In this document: positions 13,751 through 21,074 of the stretch, piece by piece
Layout: the number at the start of each line of letters is the position of its first letter
Position numbering within the stretch: the stretch's first letter is position 1
Source of the DNA: JAYOEY01 sp038120295
Lineage (GTDB): Bacteria > Pseudomonadota > Alphaproteobacteria > MPNO01 > UBA2964
DNA length: 24,194 bases
Assembly (NCBI GenBank): GCA_038120295.1
Contig: JAYOLL010000037.1
Location: forward strand, 1 to 24,194
Direction: 5' to 3'
The notes under the pieces: model-generated
Database searches by the model: none
Told to the model about the DNA's origin: nothing
The model's input: the letters and a program-made list of their open reading frames with translations, nothing else
Made by a program: the position numbers and the translations under genes

Positions 13751-14743
13751 ATGTCTTCACCAAAATCCGTGCTGGTCTATGTCGGCGGCGATCTGGTCGG
13801 CGACGCGCTGATGAAGCTGCCCTTCGTCCGCGCGCTGCGCGCGGCCTGCCCCGATGCTGCGATTACCTGGTGCGCGGGCAAGCACAAAAGCGCGTTCGCC
13901 GGCGCATTGCGTCCACTGACCAAAGGATTAATCGACGAGGTGGTCGAAGAGGCGGGCTTCGACCGGCCGCTCTGCTGTCTTCTGAAGAGACCGCTCGGTG
14001 GGAGGCATTTCGACCTCGTGATCGATACGCAGCGTGGCGTCCCGGTTTCGTTTCTCGTCCGCCGCATCCGGCATGACGTCTTCGTTTCCGGTTCGGCCGA
14101 TTTTTTCCTTTCTGACAGAAAGCCCGCGAAACCCTATGACCGACCGGCTTCTATGGTGTGTCAGATGCTCGATCTGCTGGAGCTCGCTACCGGGGTGCCG
14201 CCTGCCGGCGGTGCGCCCTTGTCGCTGGATCCGGAGGTGCTCCAGCGGGCGCAGGCGGCCCTGCCCGATGGCCCGGCCTATGTCGGTCTAGCGCCCGGCG
14301 CGGGAGGCCGTATCAAGTGCTGGCCGCTGGACAGCTATATCGCGCTGGCCCGGCTCCAGATCGATGCAGGCAGACTTCCGGTTTTCATCCTCGGTCCGGC
14401 GGAGCAGGAATGGGCGGCGCAACTTCAGCAAGACGTACCGGGTGCGCTTTTTCCCACGCTCGAAGCGGGACAGGCGGGGCCCTCCGTCGAATATTCGATC
14501 GCGCTGGGAAGAAGGCTCGCTGTCGCGGTCGCCAACGATGCCGGGTCCGGGCACATCCTCGCTGCAGCGGATGCGCCGCTGGTTTCCCTGTTCGGCCCGA
14601 CGCCCGCGGCCAAGTTCGCGCCCGCGGCGAACCGGTTGACGGTCCTGGAAGCGCAGACCTTCGGGTCGGAGGCGATGGACGCCATCCCGATCGATGCGGT
14701 GGCGGACGCGGTCGACCGGCTGCTGGAGTCAGCGAACCGATAG
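13751..14743 (+). CDS. Glycosyltransferase family 9 (heptosyltransferase-like)
   Basis: This 330-residue protein begins MSSPKSVLVYVGGDLVGDALMKLPFVRALRA, the usual GT9 start in which a small-residue loop replaces the classical GxxGD. The C-terminal half has YVGLAPGAGGRIKCWPLDSY and ANDAGSGHILAAADAPLVSLFGPT, matching the nucleotide-sugar binding region of the heptosyltransferase family. These enzymes add heptose to the LPS core at the inner face of the cytoplasmic membrane. The donor and acceptor here are not determined. The ATG at 13751 is preferred over a GTG at 13718 because its product aligns with the family start. The 3' end overlaps the convergent AmpG gene by 15 bases. Confidence 0.85.
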   Translation: MSSPKSVLVYVGGDLVGDALMKLPFVRALRAACPDAAITWCAGKHKSAFAGALRPLTKGLIDEVVEEAGFDRPLCCLLKRPLGGRHFDLVIDTQRGVPVSFLVRRIRHDVFVSGSADFFLSDRKPAKPYDRPASMVCQMLDLLELATGVPPAGGAPLSLDPEVLQRAQAALPDGPAYVGLAPGAGGRIKCWPLDSYIALARLQIDAGRLPVFILGPAEQEWAAQLQQDVPGALFPTLEAGQAGPSVEYSIALGRRLAVAVANDAGSGHILAAADAPLVSLFGPTPAAKFAPAANRLTVLEAQTFGSEAMDAIPIDAVADAVDRLLESANR

Positions 14744-16015
14744 CGGATAGCGCTTGAGCCACAGGAGCAACAGCAGGCCGGGAACCGCCAGCGCGGTGGT
14801 GGCGACGAAGAAGCCGGCCCAGCCCAGCCATTCCGCCATGGCGCCCGCGCCGGTCGCGAGAAGCGTCCGGCCAAATGCCATCAGCGATGTCAGCAGCGCA
14901 TATTGCGTCGCGGTAAAGGATACATGACAGAGACCGGACAGGTAGGCGACGAAGGCGGTCGACCCCAGCCCGCCCGTGAAGTTGTCCGCCCCCACGGCAA
15001 CCGCCAGCAGTGTCAAATCCGCGCCGGTATGGGCGAGCCACGCAAATAGCAGGTTGGTGATTGCCTGCAGGATGCCGCCCGCCAACAGCGCGGCCAGCAC
15101 CCCGGCTTTCGCGACGAACACGCCCCCTGCTGCGATACCGGCCAGCGTGGCGATCACACCGAACAGTTTGGTGACGCTCGCGATCTCGACGCCTGAAAAG
15201 CCGATCTGGTGATAGAACGGGTTCGCCATGGCGCCCGCAACCGCGTCGCCATATTTGTAAAACAGGACAAAGATGAGGATCCACCACGCGCCCGAGCGCG
15301 ACATGAACTCCGACAGCGGTTCGACGACTGTCGCTTTCAGGGTCGACGTCATGCTCCGCGCCGGGCGCTCCTGCCCGGAAGCCGGCGTTTCCGGTTCCGG
15401 TGCAATCAGAACCGCGATCATGCCGACGCCGATCAGCGATGCCATGATTGTGTATATCCAGAACCAGTCGAGAAAATCGGCAAGCGCGATGGCGCCGGCG
15501 CCGGATGCCAGCAGCCCGAACCGGTAACCCGCCTGGGTCATGGCCGCGCCCGCCCCCTGTTCGCGTTCCTGCAGGATATCGATCCGGTAGGCGTCGATGA
15601 CGATGTCCTGGCTGGCCGACAGGAACGCCATGACAAATGCCATTACGGCGATCCAGGCGATGTCGCCGCGCGGGTCGCCGGCGCCGAGCAGAACGATGGA
15701 GATCGCCAGCAGGACCTGGATCGCCAGCATCCAGCCGCGCCGCCTTCCCAGGCGTTCTGTCAGAAACGGCAGTCGCCCGTGATCGATCACGGGGGCCCAC
15801 AGGAACTTGAGAGAATAGGGCGTCGACACGGCGAGCAAGCCGCCGATCGCTGTGAGCGTCACTCCCTCTTTCGCCATCCAGTATGACAGCGTCGAGAACC
15901 CCAGCAGCAGCGGCAGGCCGCTGGAAAACCCCATCAACAGGATGACGAGCTGCCGCCGGTCGGCATAGACCGACAGCGCGTCGCGCCATCCAGAAAGGCT
16001 GTGAGAATCCGCCAT
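14729..16015 (-). CDS. ampG: AmpG-like muropeptide permease, major facilitator superfamily
   Basis: The protein has about 12 membrane helices and the AmpG hallmarks. GFSSGLPLLLGFSTLSYWMAKEGV is in the first helix, followed by LKFLWAPVIDHGRLPFL, RLGRRRGWMLAIQ, and FLSASQDIVIDAYRIDIL. AmpG imports anhydro-muropeptides released from peptidoglycan so they can be recycled, and in some species this controls beta-lactamase induction. I place the start at the ATG at 16015 (MADSHSLSGW), with GAGG and AGGA just upstream. In-frame ATGs at 16024 and 16051 are alternatives. Its convergent partner is the family 9 glycosyltransferase. The ubiH-like gene lies 66 bases upstream on the same strand. Confidence 0.87.
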   Translation of the reverse strand: MADSHSLSGWRDALSVYADRRQLVILLMGFSSGLPLLLGFSTLSYWMAKEGVTLTAIGGLLAVSTPYSLKFLWAPVIDHGRLPFLTERLGRRRGWMLAIQVLLAISIVLLGAGDPRGDIAWIAVMAFVMAFLSASQDIVIDAYRIDILQEREQGAGAAMTQAGYRFGLLASGAGAIALADFLDWFWIYTIMASLIGVGMIAVLIAPEPETPASGQERPARSMTSTLKATVVEPLSEFMSRSGAWWILIFVLFYKYGDAVAGAMANPFYHQIGFSGVEIASVTKLFGVIATLAGIAAGGVFVAKAGVLAALLAGGILQAITNLLFAWLAHTGADLTLLAVAVGADNFTGGLGSTAFVAYLSGLCHVSFTATQYALLTSLMAFGRTLLATGAGAMAEWLGWAGFFVATTALAVPGLLLLLWLKRYPLSVR

Positions 16016-16080
16016 CGGCCTCATTTTCCTGCGGCGATCATAGCCGCGCATGCGATTCGGCGGCGAAATTCCCGACGGCG

Positions 16081-17331
16081 CTAAAGCCGCTCGCCCCTGA
16101 CCAGCCGGGGCAGGTCGCCGAGCTGTCCCATCGCGTGGCCCATGAATATTTTCTTGAGGCCCGGCATCCTGTCGACCGCGGCAAGGCCGAGATCGCGGGC
16201 GGTGCGGACCGGCGCGATGTTATTCGAGAAAAGCCTGTTGAGCCCATCGGTAGCGGCGAGCATCAGCGTGTTGTCGAACCGGCGCAGCCGTTCGTAACGC
16301 TCGAGCATGGCGGGCGCGCCGGGATCGAGCCCGAGCCGGAGCGTGTCGACGATCTGCTCGGCCAGCACGGCAACGTCCCGGAGGCCGATATTGAGACCCT
16401 GGCCTGCAATCGGGTGAATCGCGTGCGCTGCGTCGCCAGCCAATGCGAGCCGGGGTGCAATGTAGGATTTCGCATGCAGCAGGCCAAGCGGATAGGAAAA
16501 GACCGGACCGACGAGTTCCAGAGCGCCGAGATAATCTCCGAACCGTCGTGCGAGCTCTTCGATGAACGCGGTTCTGTCCAGCTGCAGCAGTCGCGGCGCC
16601 AGATCGGTCCGTTCGGTCCAGACGATCGATGAACGCCGTTCGGTCATCGGCAGGATGGCGAACGGTCCCGAGGGAAGGAAACGTTCCTGCGCGATCCCGC
16701 GATGATTGCGCTCATGCGCGACGGTGCAGACGATGCCGGTCTGGTCGTAGCGCCACGATGTCGTATCGATGGCGGCAGCCTGCCGCGTCGGCGAGTTGCG
16801 ACCGTCAGTGGCGATGGCGAGCATCGCGCGTATTTCAATGCCGCGATCGGTTTCCGCCTCGACGGCCGGTCCCGCCCTGTCCAGCCGCCTGATCGTCGTT
16901 CCCGTCAGCATGGTGACGGATGGAAGACCCTCCAGCCGTGACAGCAGCGCCCGGCGAAGCACCCGGTTCTCAACGATGTGACCAAGCGCCTCGTCGCCCA
17001 GCAGACGGTAATCGTAATGCAGGAAGAGCGGCGAATGGCCGTCCGAGATACGAATTTCAAGGATCGGTTCGGCCTCGGCGCCGATACTGTCCCAGACGCC
17101 GATGGTCTCAAGCGCGGTCTGCGAGCCCGCGGCAATGGCTGTGGTCCGCCCGTCGAAACCGGTGTCCAGCATTCGCTCCGGGGCCATCGGCTCGATCACC
17201 GCGACCGATACGCCGGCGTCCCCCAGCGCCGCGGCAAGCGACAGCCCGGCGAGGCCGCCCCCGATCAAGAGGATCTCTGTCGACAGCAATTCGCCAGGCT
17301 CTGGCGCGGTTCGATTCGGCGGGGGTGTCAT
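16081..17331 (-). CDS. UbiH/UbiF/VisC/COQ6 family FAD-dependent hydroxylase (ubiquinone biosynthesis)
   Basis: This 416-residue flavoprotein has an N-terminal dinucleotide-binding fold (EILLIGGGLAGLSLAAAL, G24-x-G26), the ATDGRNSPTRQ DG-motif near 170, and LAGDAAHAIHPIAGQGLNIGLRD near 295, which is the signature of the ubiquinone hydroxylase family. These enzymes hydroxylate the aromatic ring of ubiquinone precursors. Which ring position is used (UbiH, UbiF, UbiI or the broad UbiL/UbiM types of alphaproteobacteria) cannot be assigned without a phylogeny. The ATG at 17331 (MTPPPNRTA) is chosen over an in-frame GTG at 17373, which has no ribosome site. It is divergent from the nitrogen operon across a 340-bp AT-rich region. 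Confidence 0.88.
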   Translation of the reverse strand: MTPPPNRTAPEPGELLSTEILLIGGGLAGLSLAAALGDAGVSVAVIEPMAPERMLDTGFDGRTTAIAAGSQTALETIGVWDSIGAEAEPILEIRISDGHSPLFLHYDYRLLGDEALGHIVENRVLRRALLSRLEGLPSVTMLTGTTIRRLDRAGPAVEAETDRGIEIRAMLAIATDGRNSPTRQAAAIDTTSWRYDQTGIVCTVAHERNHRGIAQERFLPSGPFAILPMTERRSSIVWTERTDLAPRLLQLDRTAFIEELARRFGDYLGALELVGPVFSYPLGLLHAKSYIAPRLALAGDAAHAIHPIAGQGLNIGLRDVAVLAEQIVDTLRLGLDPGAPAMLERYERLRRFDNTLMLAATDGLNRLFSNNIAPVRTARDLGLAAVDRMPGLKKIFMGHAMGQLGDLPRLVRGERL

Positions 17332-17554
17332 GACCGACGCACAATCGCGCTGCGGACGTTTCCTGTCCAGCACAGTCTATGCTCTGTGGAAGCGAAAAAG
17401 ATGAGCATAAAATAAGCAATATAATTCCTATGAATAAAAAATAGGCACCTATGGGCGGTCCGCCCTTCACGTGCCCATGGATGCCGGCTATGAAAACCTA
17501 TCCTAAGCTATTGTTATATAATGTTTTTAATAAAATTTTCACTTAAGTCGATGT
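17332..17554. other. AT-rich intergenic region upstream of the nitrogen operon
   Basis: I see no gene here. The segment 17395-17530 is markedly AT-rich compared with flanking genes. It contains the motif CCTAT or its complement ATAGG several times (17427, 17441, 17448). It also holds a GC-rich dyad: GGGCGG-T-CCGCCC (17453-17465), enclosed by ATGGGC (17451-17456) and GCCCAT (17473-17478). The region lies where an enhancer for the downstream sigma-54 promoter would be expected. Confidence 0.5.
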
Positions 17555-17571
17555 TTGGCACGGCCTTTGCA
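17555..17571 (+). promoter_or_regulatory. Sigma-54 (RpoN) -24/-12 promoter
   Basis: TTGGCACGGCCTTTGCA matches the sigma-54 consensus YTGGCACG-N4-TTGCW completely. The -24 GG is at 17557-17558 and the -12 GC at 17569-17570, with the required spacing. Transcription should start near 17582, giving a leader of about 90 bases before the TorF ATG. The downstream PII and AmtB genes suggest activation by NtrC under nitrogen limitation, which is inferred. Confidence 0.93.
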
Positions 17572-17671
17572 ATCCTCCCTGTCGAACCGACGGCTAAGCG
17601 GTCGGATTCTTATACAAACGGCATTTCGGCCCGGCCTGTCCGATCCGAAATGAAACAAAAGAGGAAAGACA

Positions 17672-18448
17672 ATGAGTACATCAATCAAGACTTTCGGGTC
17701 ATCACGGGTTCTCGGCGCTCTGGTTGGGGCGTCCCTTGCGATCGGCGTTGCCGGCGCGGCCAGTGCGCAGGACACCAGCGGCATTCCCGGCACCTTCTCT
17801 GCCAATGCAGGTCTTGTCAGCGAGTATTATTTCCGCGGCCTGTCCCAGACCGACGACGCCCCCGCCATCCAGGGCGGGTTCGACTATGAGGTCAAGCTCG
17901 CGGATCCCACCGCGCTCTATCTCGGCGTCTGGGGATCCAATGTCGATTTCAATGAGGGCGCTGGCGTCGATGGGGCGACCGTGGAAGTTGACCTCTATGG
18001 CGGGTTCAGGGGTTCCATCGGCGACAGCGGCATCGGCTGGGATATCGGGTTCATCTACTACACCTATCCCGGAGCGGCGAGCAGCCTGAATTACGACTTT
18101 ATCGAGGTGCAGGGCGCGTTGTCCTACGATTTCGGTCTCGCCTCGGTCGCGGCCAGCGTCAACTACTCGCCTGACAATTTCGGTGAGAGCGGTGCGGCCT
18201 GGTACCCCAAGCTGGCGCTGGACGTACCGCTCGGCAAAACCGGCATCACCTTCTCCGGCTACGTCGCCAAGCAGTACATCGACAAGGAAGACGTGTTCGG
18301 TAGCCCGGATTACACCGAGTGGAACCTGTCGCTCGGCTATTCGATCGCCGGCTTCGACCTCTCGGTTGCCTACTCCGATACCGACATCAGCCCGTCAGCC
18401 GATGCCAACAAGGAAGCCGTGATTTTCTCGGTCTCCCGGTCGTTCTGA
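17672..18448 (+). CDS. TorF-family putative outer-membrane porin (TIGR02001 type)
   Basis: This 258-residue protein has a clear signal peptide (LGALVGASLAIGVAGAASA, cleavage before QDTSG). The mature start SANAGLVSEYYFRGLSQTDDAPAIQGGFDYE is the hallmark of the TorF/TIGR02001 family. Alternating strand patterns run through the rest, and it ends in VSRSF with a terminal Phe, as for a beta-barrel. A GAGGA ribosome site lies at 17661-17665. It is the first gene after the sigma-54 promoter and is followed 11 bases later by the PII gene, so it is expected to be made under nitrogen limitation. Its transport role is unproven. The position suggests passage of ammonium or a small nitrogen compound across the outer membrane. 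Confidence 0.88.
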   Translation: MSTSIKTFGSSRVLGALVGASLAIGVAGAASAQDTSGIPGTFSANAGLVSEYYFRGLSQTDDAPAIQGGFDYEVKLADPTALYLGVWGSNVDFNEGAGVDGATVEVDLYGGFRGSIGDSGIGWDIGFIYYTYPGAASSLNYDFIEVQGALSYDFGLASVAASVNYSPDNFGESGAAWYPKLALDVPLGKTGITFSGYVAKQYIDKEDVFGSPDYTEWNLSLGYSIAGFDLSVAYSDTDISPSADANKEAVIFSVSRSF

Positions 18449-18459
18449 GGGAGGGGCGC

Positions 18460-18798
18460 ATGAAGCTTATCGAAGCCATCATCAAACCCTTCAAGCTCGA
18501 CGAGGTCCGCGAAGCGCTGACCGAGATCGGGGTCCAGGGGCTCACCGTCAGCGAAGCGCGCGGATTCGGGCGTCAGAAGGGCCAGAAGGAAATCTACCGG
18601 GGAGCCGAATATGAAATCAGCTTCCTTCCCAAACTCAGGCTTGAAATCGCCGTGCCCGACGACCTCGTCGACAGGGTCGTGGAAACGCTGAGGGTTTCGG
18701 CGGCCACCGGCCAGATAGGCGACGGCAAGATTTTCGTTTTCGACGTAGTCAAGGCGGTTCGTATCCGCACCGGAGAAGAAGACAATGAAGCACTTTAA
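18460..18798 (+). CDS. glnK: PII nitrogen regulatory protein (GlnB/GlnK)
   Basis: This 112-residue protein starts MKLIEAIIKPFKLDEVREAL and has the standard PII length. The T-loop reads RGFGRQKGQKEIYRGAEYE and carries Y51, the site uridylylated by GlnD, which is encoded at 3565-6366. The C-loop and nucleotide pocket show TGQIGDGKIFVFDVVKAVRIRTGE. PII trimers bind ATP, ADP and 2-oxoglutarate and gate AmtB. The symbol glnK rests on the link to amtB, since the protein itself could equally be called GlnB. The ATG at 18460 follows GAGGGAGGGG. The 3' end overlaps amtB by 14 bases, so translation of the two is probably coupled. Confidence 0.95.
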   Translation: MKLIEAIIKPFKLDEVREALTEIGVQGLTVSEARGFGRQKGQKEIYRGAEYEISFLPKLRLEIAVPDDLVDRVVETLRVSAATGQIGDGKIFVFDVVKAVRIRTGEEDNEAL

Positions 18799-20086
18799 AA
18801 AACTCGCGGCCGGAGCCGCTGCAATTCTCACCGCCAGCGCGGTTCTCGCCGTAGACCCGGCGCTGGCCCAGGAAGCCAAGCCCAAACTTGATTCGGGCGA
18901 TACCGCCTGGATGCTCACCTCGACCGCTTTGGTCCTGATGATGACGATCCCCGGTCTCGCGCTGTTCTACGCGGGCATGCTGCGCAAAAAGAATATTCTC
19001 TCGATGCTCATGCAGTGCTTCGCGATCTGCTGTCTGATGAGCGTGCTCTGGATGGTTGCCGGCTACAGCTTGGCCTTTGCCGAAGGCAATCCTTATGTCG
19101 GCGGCCTCAGCAAGATGTTCCTGATGGGCTCTTCGGTCGAAGCGATCAACGGCACCATTCCCGACATCCTGTTCATGGTGTTCCAGATGACCTTCGCCAT
19201 CATCACGCCGGCGCTGATTGTCGGCGCGTTCGCAGACCGGATGAAATTCAGCGCCATGCTGTGGTTCACCGGCATCTGGATGCTGGTCGTCTACGCCCCC
19301 ATTACGCACTGGGTGTGGGGCGGCGGTTTCCTCGGCTCCGACGGGGTGCTTGATTTCGCCGGCGGTACGGTGGTGCACATCAACGCGGGCATCGCCGGTC
19401 TGGTGGCCTGCATCATGATCGGCAAGCGCTCGGGGTTCGGCACCGAATCCCTGATGCCGCACAATCTCGTGCTGACGGTCATCGGCGCATCGCTTCTGTG
19501 GGTAGGCTGGTTCGGTTTCAACGCCGGATCCGCGCTGGCTGCCAACGGGACCGCCGCAATGGCAATGGCCGTGACGCAGATCGCCACCGCAGCGGCGGCT
19601 CTCTCCTGGATGTTCATCGAATGGATGGTCCGCGGCAAACCGAGCGTTCTCGGCATCGTTTCCGGCGCCATCGGGGGTCTTGTCGCCATCACGCCGGCGG
19701 CCGGCTTCGTCGCACCGTCCGGCGCGCTGTTCATCGGGCTGATCTCCGGCGCCGCATGCTACTGGGGCGCTACCGGTCTCAAGAAGATGTGCGGCTATGA
19801 CGACGCCCTCGACGTGTTCGGCATCCATGGCGTTGGCGGAATCGTCGGCGCGCTGCTCACCGGCGTGTTCGCCAGCAAGGCTATCGGCGGCACCGCCGGC
19901 CTGCTCGAGGGCAACGCCGCACAGGTCGTGACCCAGGCCTGGGGCATCGTGGCCACGATCGTCTATTGCGCCATCGCCAGCGCAATCATCCTGAAGGTCA
20001 TCGACCTCATCATCGGGTTGCGCGTTTCGGAAGAGACCGAGCGCGACGGGCTCGATCTGGCGCTCCACGGCGAAACGATCCAGTGA
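18785..20086 (+). CDS. amtB: Ammonium transporter AmtB
   Basis: This 433-residue membrane protein has a cleavable signal peptide (ending DPALAQ, about residue 29) and then about 11 membrane helices. Conserved features include D190 (LDFAGGTVVHINAG), the twin pore histidines H198 and H348 (VFGIHGVGGIVGALLTGVF), and the gate and site segment GWFGFNAGSA with F245 and S249. The C-terminal tail LRVSEETERDGLDLALHGE is the PII-contact region. AmtB takes up ammonium at low concentrations and is plugged by unmodified PII when nitrogen rises. It is the last gene of the sigma-54 operon and starts inside the PII gene. Confidence 0.96.
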   Translation: MKHFKKLAAGAAAILTASAVLAVDPALAQEAKPKLDSGDTAWMLTSTALVLMMTIPGLALFYAGMLRKKNILSMLMQCFAICCLMSVLWMVAGYSLAFAEGNPYVGGLSKMFLMGSSVEAINGTIPDILFMVFQMTFAIITPALIVGAFADRMKFSAMLWFTGIWMLVVYAPITHWVWGGGFLGSDGVLDFAGGTVVHINAGIAGLVACIMIGKRSGFGTESLMPHNLVLTVIGASLLWVGWFGFNAGSALAANGTAAMAMAVTQIATAAAALSWMFIEWMVRGKPSVLGIVSGAIGGLVAITPAAGFVAPSGALFIGLISGAACYWGATGLKKMCGYDDALDVFGIHGVGGIVGALLTGVFASKAIGGTAGLLEGNAAQVVTQAWGIVATIVYCAIASAIILKVIDLIIGLRVSEETERDGLDLALHGETIQ

Positions 20087-20111
20087 TCGTCCAGCCCACG
20101 TTTCCTCCCTG

Positions 20112-20178
20112 AGGCGGAACTCTCATCGCCGCCTTTTCCTGGCCGGTATGTCGCACCTGACATACCGGCCATTTTTTC
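20112..20178 (+). terminator. Tandem rho-independent terminators after amtB
   Basis: The main hairpin pairs GGCCGGTATGTC (20141-20152) with GACATACCGGCC (20159-20170), a perfect 12-bp stem with a 6-nt loop, followed by ATTTTTTC (20171-20178). A weaker stem, AGGCGG (20112-20117) with CCGCCT (20129-20134) and then TTT, precedes it. Confidence 0.92.
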
Positions 20179-20232
20179 ATGGCGGCGCGCCCCGCTCAAA
20201 AAACGGCTTGCTGATTTCAATCTGTAGGAAAA

Positions 20233-20307
20233 TGGAGCGGGCGATGAGATTCGAACTCACGACTTCAACCTTGGCAAGGTTGCGCTCTACCCCTGAGCTA
20301 CGCCCGC
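20233..20307 (-). tRNA. tRNA-Gly (anticodon GCC)
   Basis: Read on the minus strand, the 75-base gene has acceptor stem GCGGGCG paired with CGCCCGC and discriminator T. The D-arm is GCTC-AGGGGTA-GAGC, the anticodon arm is CAACC-TTGCCAA-GGTTG with anticodon GCC, and the T-arm is GTGAG-TTCGAAT-CTCAT. The 3' CCA is encoded (20233-20235). All stems pair. It decodes GGC and GGU. Confidence 0.97.
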
Positions 20308-20320
20308 GTCGCACAGCCGG

Positions 20321-20329
20321 ATTATAGCA
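20321..20329 (-). promoter_or_regulatory. Extended -10 promoter of the tRNA-Gly gene
   Basis: On the minus strand TGCTATAAT is a perfect TATAAT with the TGn extension. It ends 13 bases before the mature tRNA 5' end, which places the start of transcription a few bases upstream of the tRNA. No good -35 element lies 16-18 bases upstream, which fits an extended -10 promoter. Confidence 0.65.
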
Positions 20330-20454
20330 CAGCGATAAGACAGGCCGCACCCTCCGGCGAAGGACGCGCGATAATAATCCGCCGCGCGATGTTTGCAAGC
20401 CTTTAGATACGGTTCCCCGCTTGAGCCTCCGGGCCCGCTGTGGCACAGACGGGC

Positions 20455-21006
20455 ATGGCAGAGAACACCGACGCATCCATGGCCTGTCCTATACGAGGTC
20501 CCGAAACGCTGTATGAGCGTTTCCGGGAAGTCGGCATCGAATTCACCGCGTACCAGCACGAGCCCGTCTTCACGGTCGAAGAAGCACAGCGGGCCCGCGC
20601 CGCCGCGCCGGATGGCATGCCCGGCGCGCACTGCAAAAGCCTTTTCCTGAAAGACAAGAAAGGCGCGCTCTATCTTGTTGTCTGTCTCGAAGACCGGCGT
20701 CTCGATATGAAAGCGCTTGCCGGCGTCATGGGTTCCGCCAGGCTCTCGTTCGGCCGACCGGAACTTCTGATCGAGACGCTGGGCGTCGAACCCGGATCGG
20801 TGACGCCGTTCGCTGCGATCAACGATGCGGAAGGCGCGGTATCGGTCTTTCTCGATGCCGAGATGATGAAAGCGCCGCTGGTCAACTATCACCCGCTGGT
20901 CAACACGCACACTGTCGCCATGACGCCCGCTGATCTGGTCCGGTTCCTCGAATCCTGCGATCACGCGCCCACGGTCGTCGATCTCGATCCCGCGACGGCG
21001 CAATAG
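20455..21006 (+). CDS. YbaK/EbsC-family prolyl-tRNA editing (ProX-type) deacylase
   Basis: This 183-residue protein has the YbaK/ProX fold. ERFREVGIEFTAYQHEPVFTVEEAQR is followed by GAHCKSLFLKDKKGALYLVVC with the conserved Lys of the active site, then SFGRPELLIETLGVEPGSVTPFAAIND and VNYHPLVNTHTVAM. ProX proteins remove alanine wrongly attached to tRNA-Pro, which complements prolyl-tRNA synthetases that lack the editing insertion. The protein is cytoplasmic. I choose the ATG at 20455, although an in-frame GTG at 20440 and an ATG at 20497 are possible because no ribosome site is strong. It is divergent from the tRNA-Gly gene. Confidence 0.88.
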   Translation: MAENTDASMACPIRGPETLYERFREVGIEFTAYQHEPVFTVEEAQRARAAAPDGMPGAHCKSLFLKDKKGALYLVVCLEDRRLDMKALAGVMGSARLSFGRPELLIETLGVEPGSVTPFAAINDAEGAVSVFLDAEMMKAPLVNYHPLVNTHTVAMTPADLVRFLESCDHAPTVVDLDPATAQ

Positions 21007-21074
21007 CAGGCCTTGTTTTTGCCGTCAAAAACAGCCATTTAAGGTTCCGGTTTCACAAACATTCCCGCGAGACG

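Noticed and set aside
17427..17500. Repeated CCTAT/ATAGG motifs considered as a CRISPR or iteron-like array
   Set aside because: The units are only five bases, irregularly spaced and in mixed orientation. There is no replication or Cas gene nearby.
18749..20068. A 439-codon minus-strand frame opposite amtB
   Set aside because: Its product is His/Asp/Gly-rich, an artefact of reading a membrane-protein gene backwards. AmtB is unmistakable.
20233..20307. tRNA-Gly considered as an integration site for a mobile element
   Set aside because: There is no integrase gene, no repeated tRNA 3' end and no foreign-looking cargo on either side in this window.
21014..21033. TGTTTTT-GCCGTC-AAAAACA hairpin after the ProX-type gene as a terminator
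   Set aside because: The stem is almost all A-T and no T-run follows the 3' arm, so it is a weak candidate.
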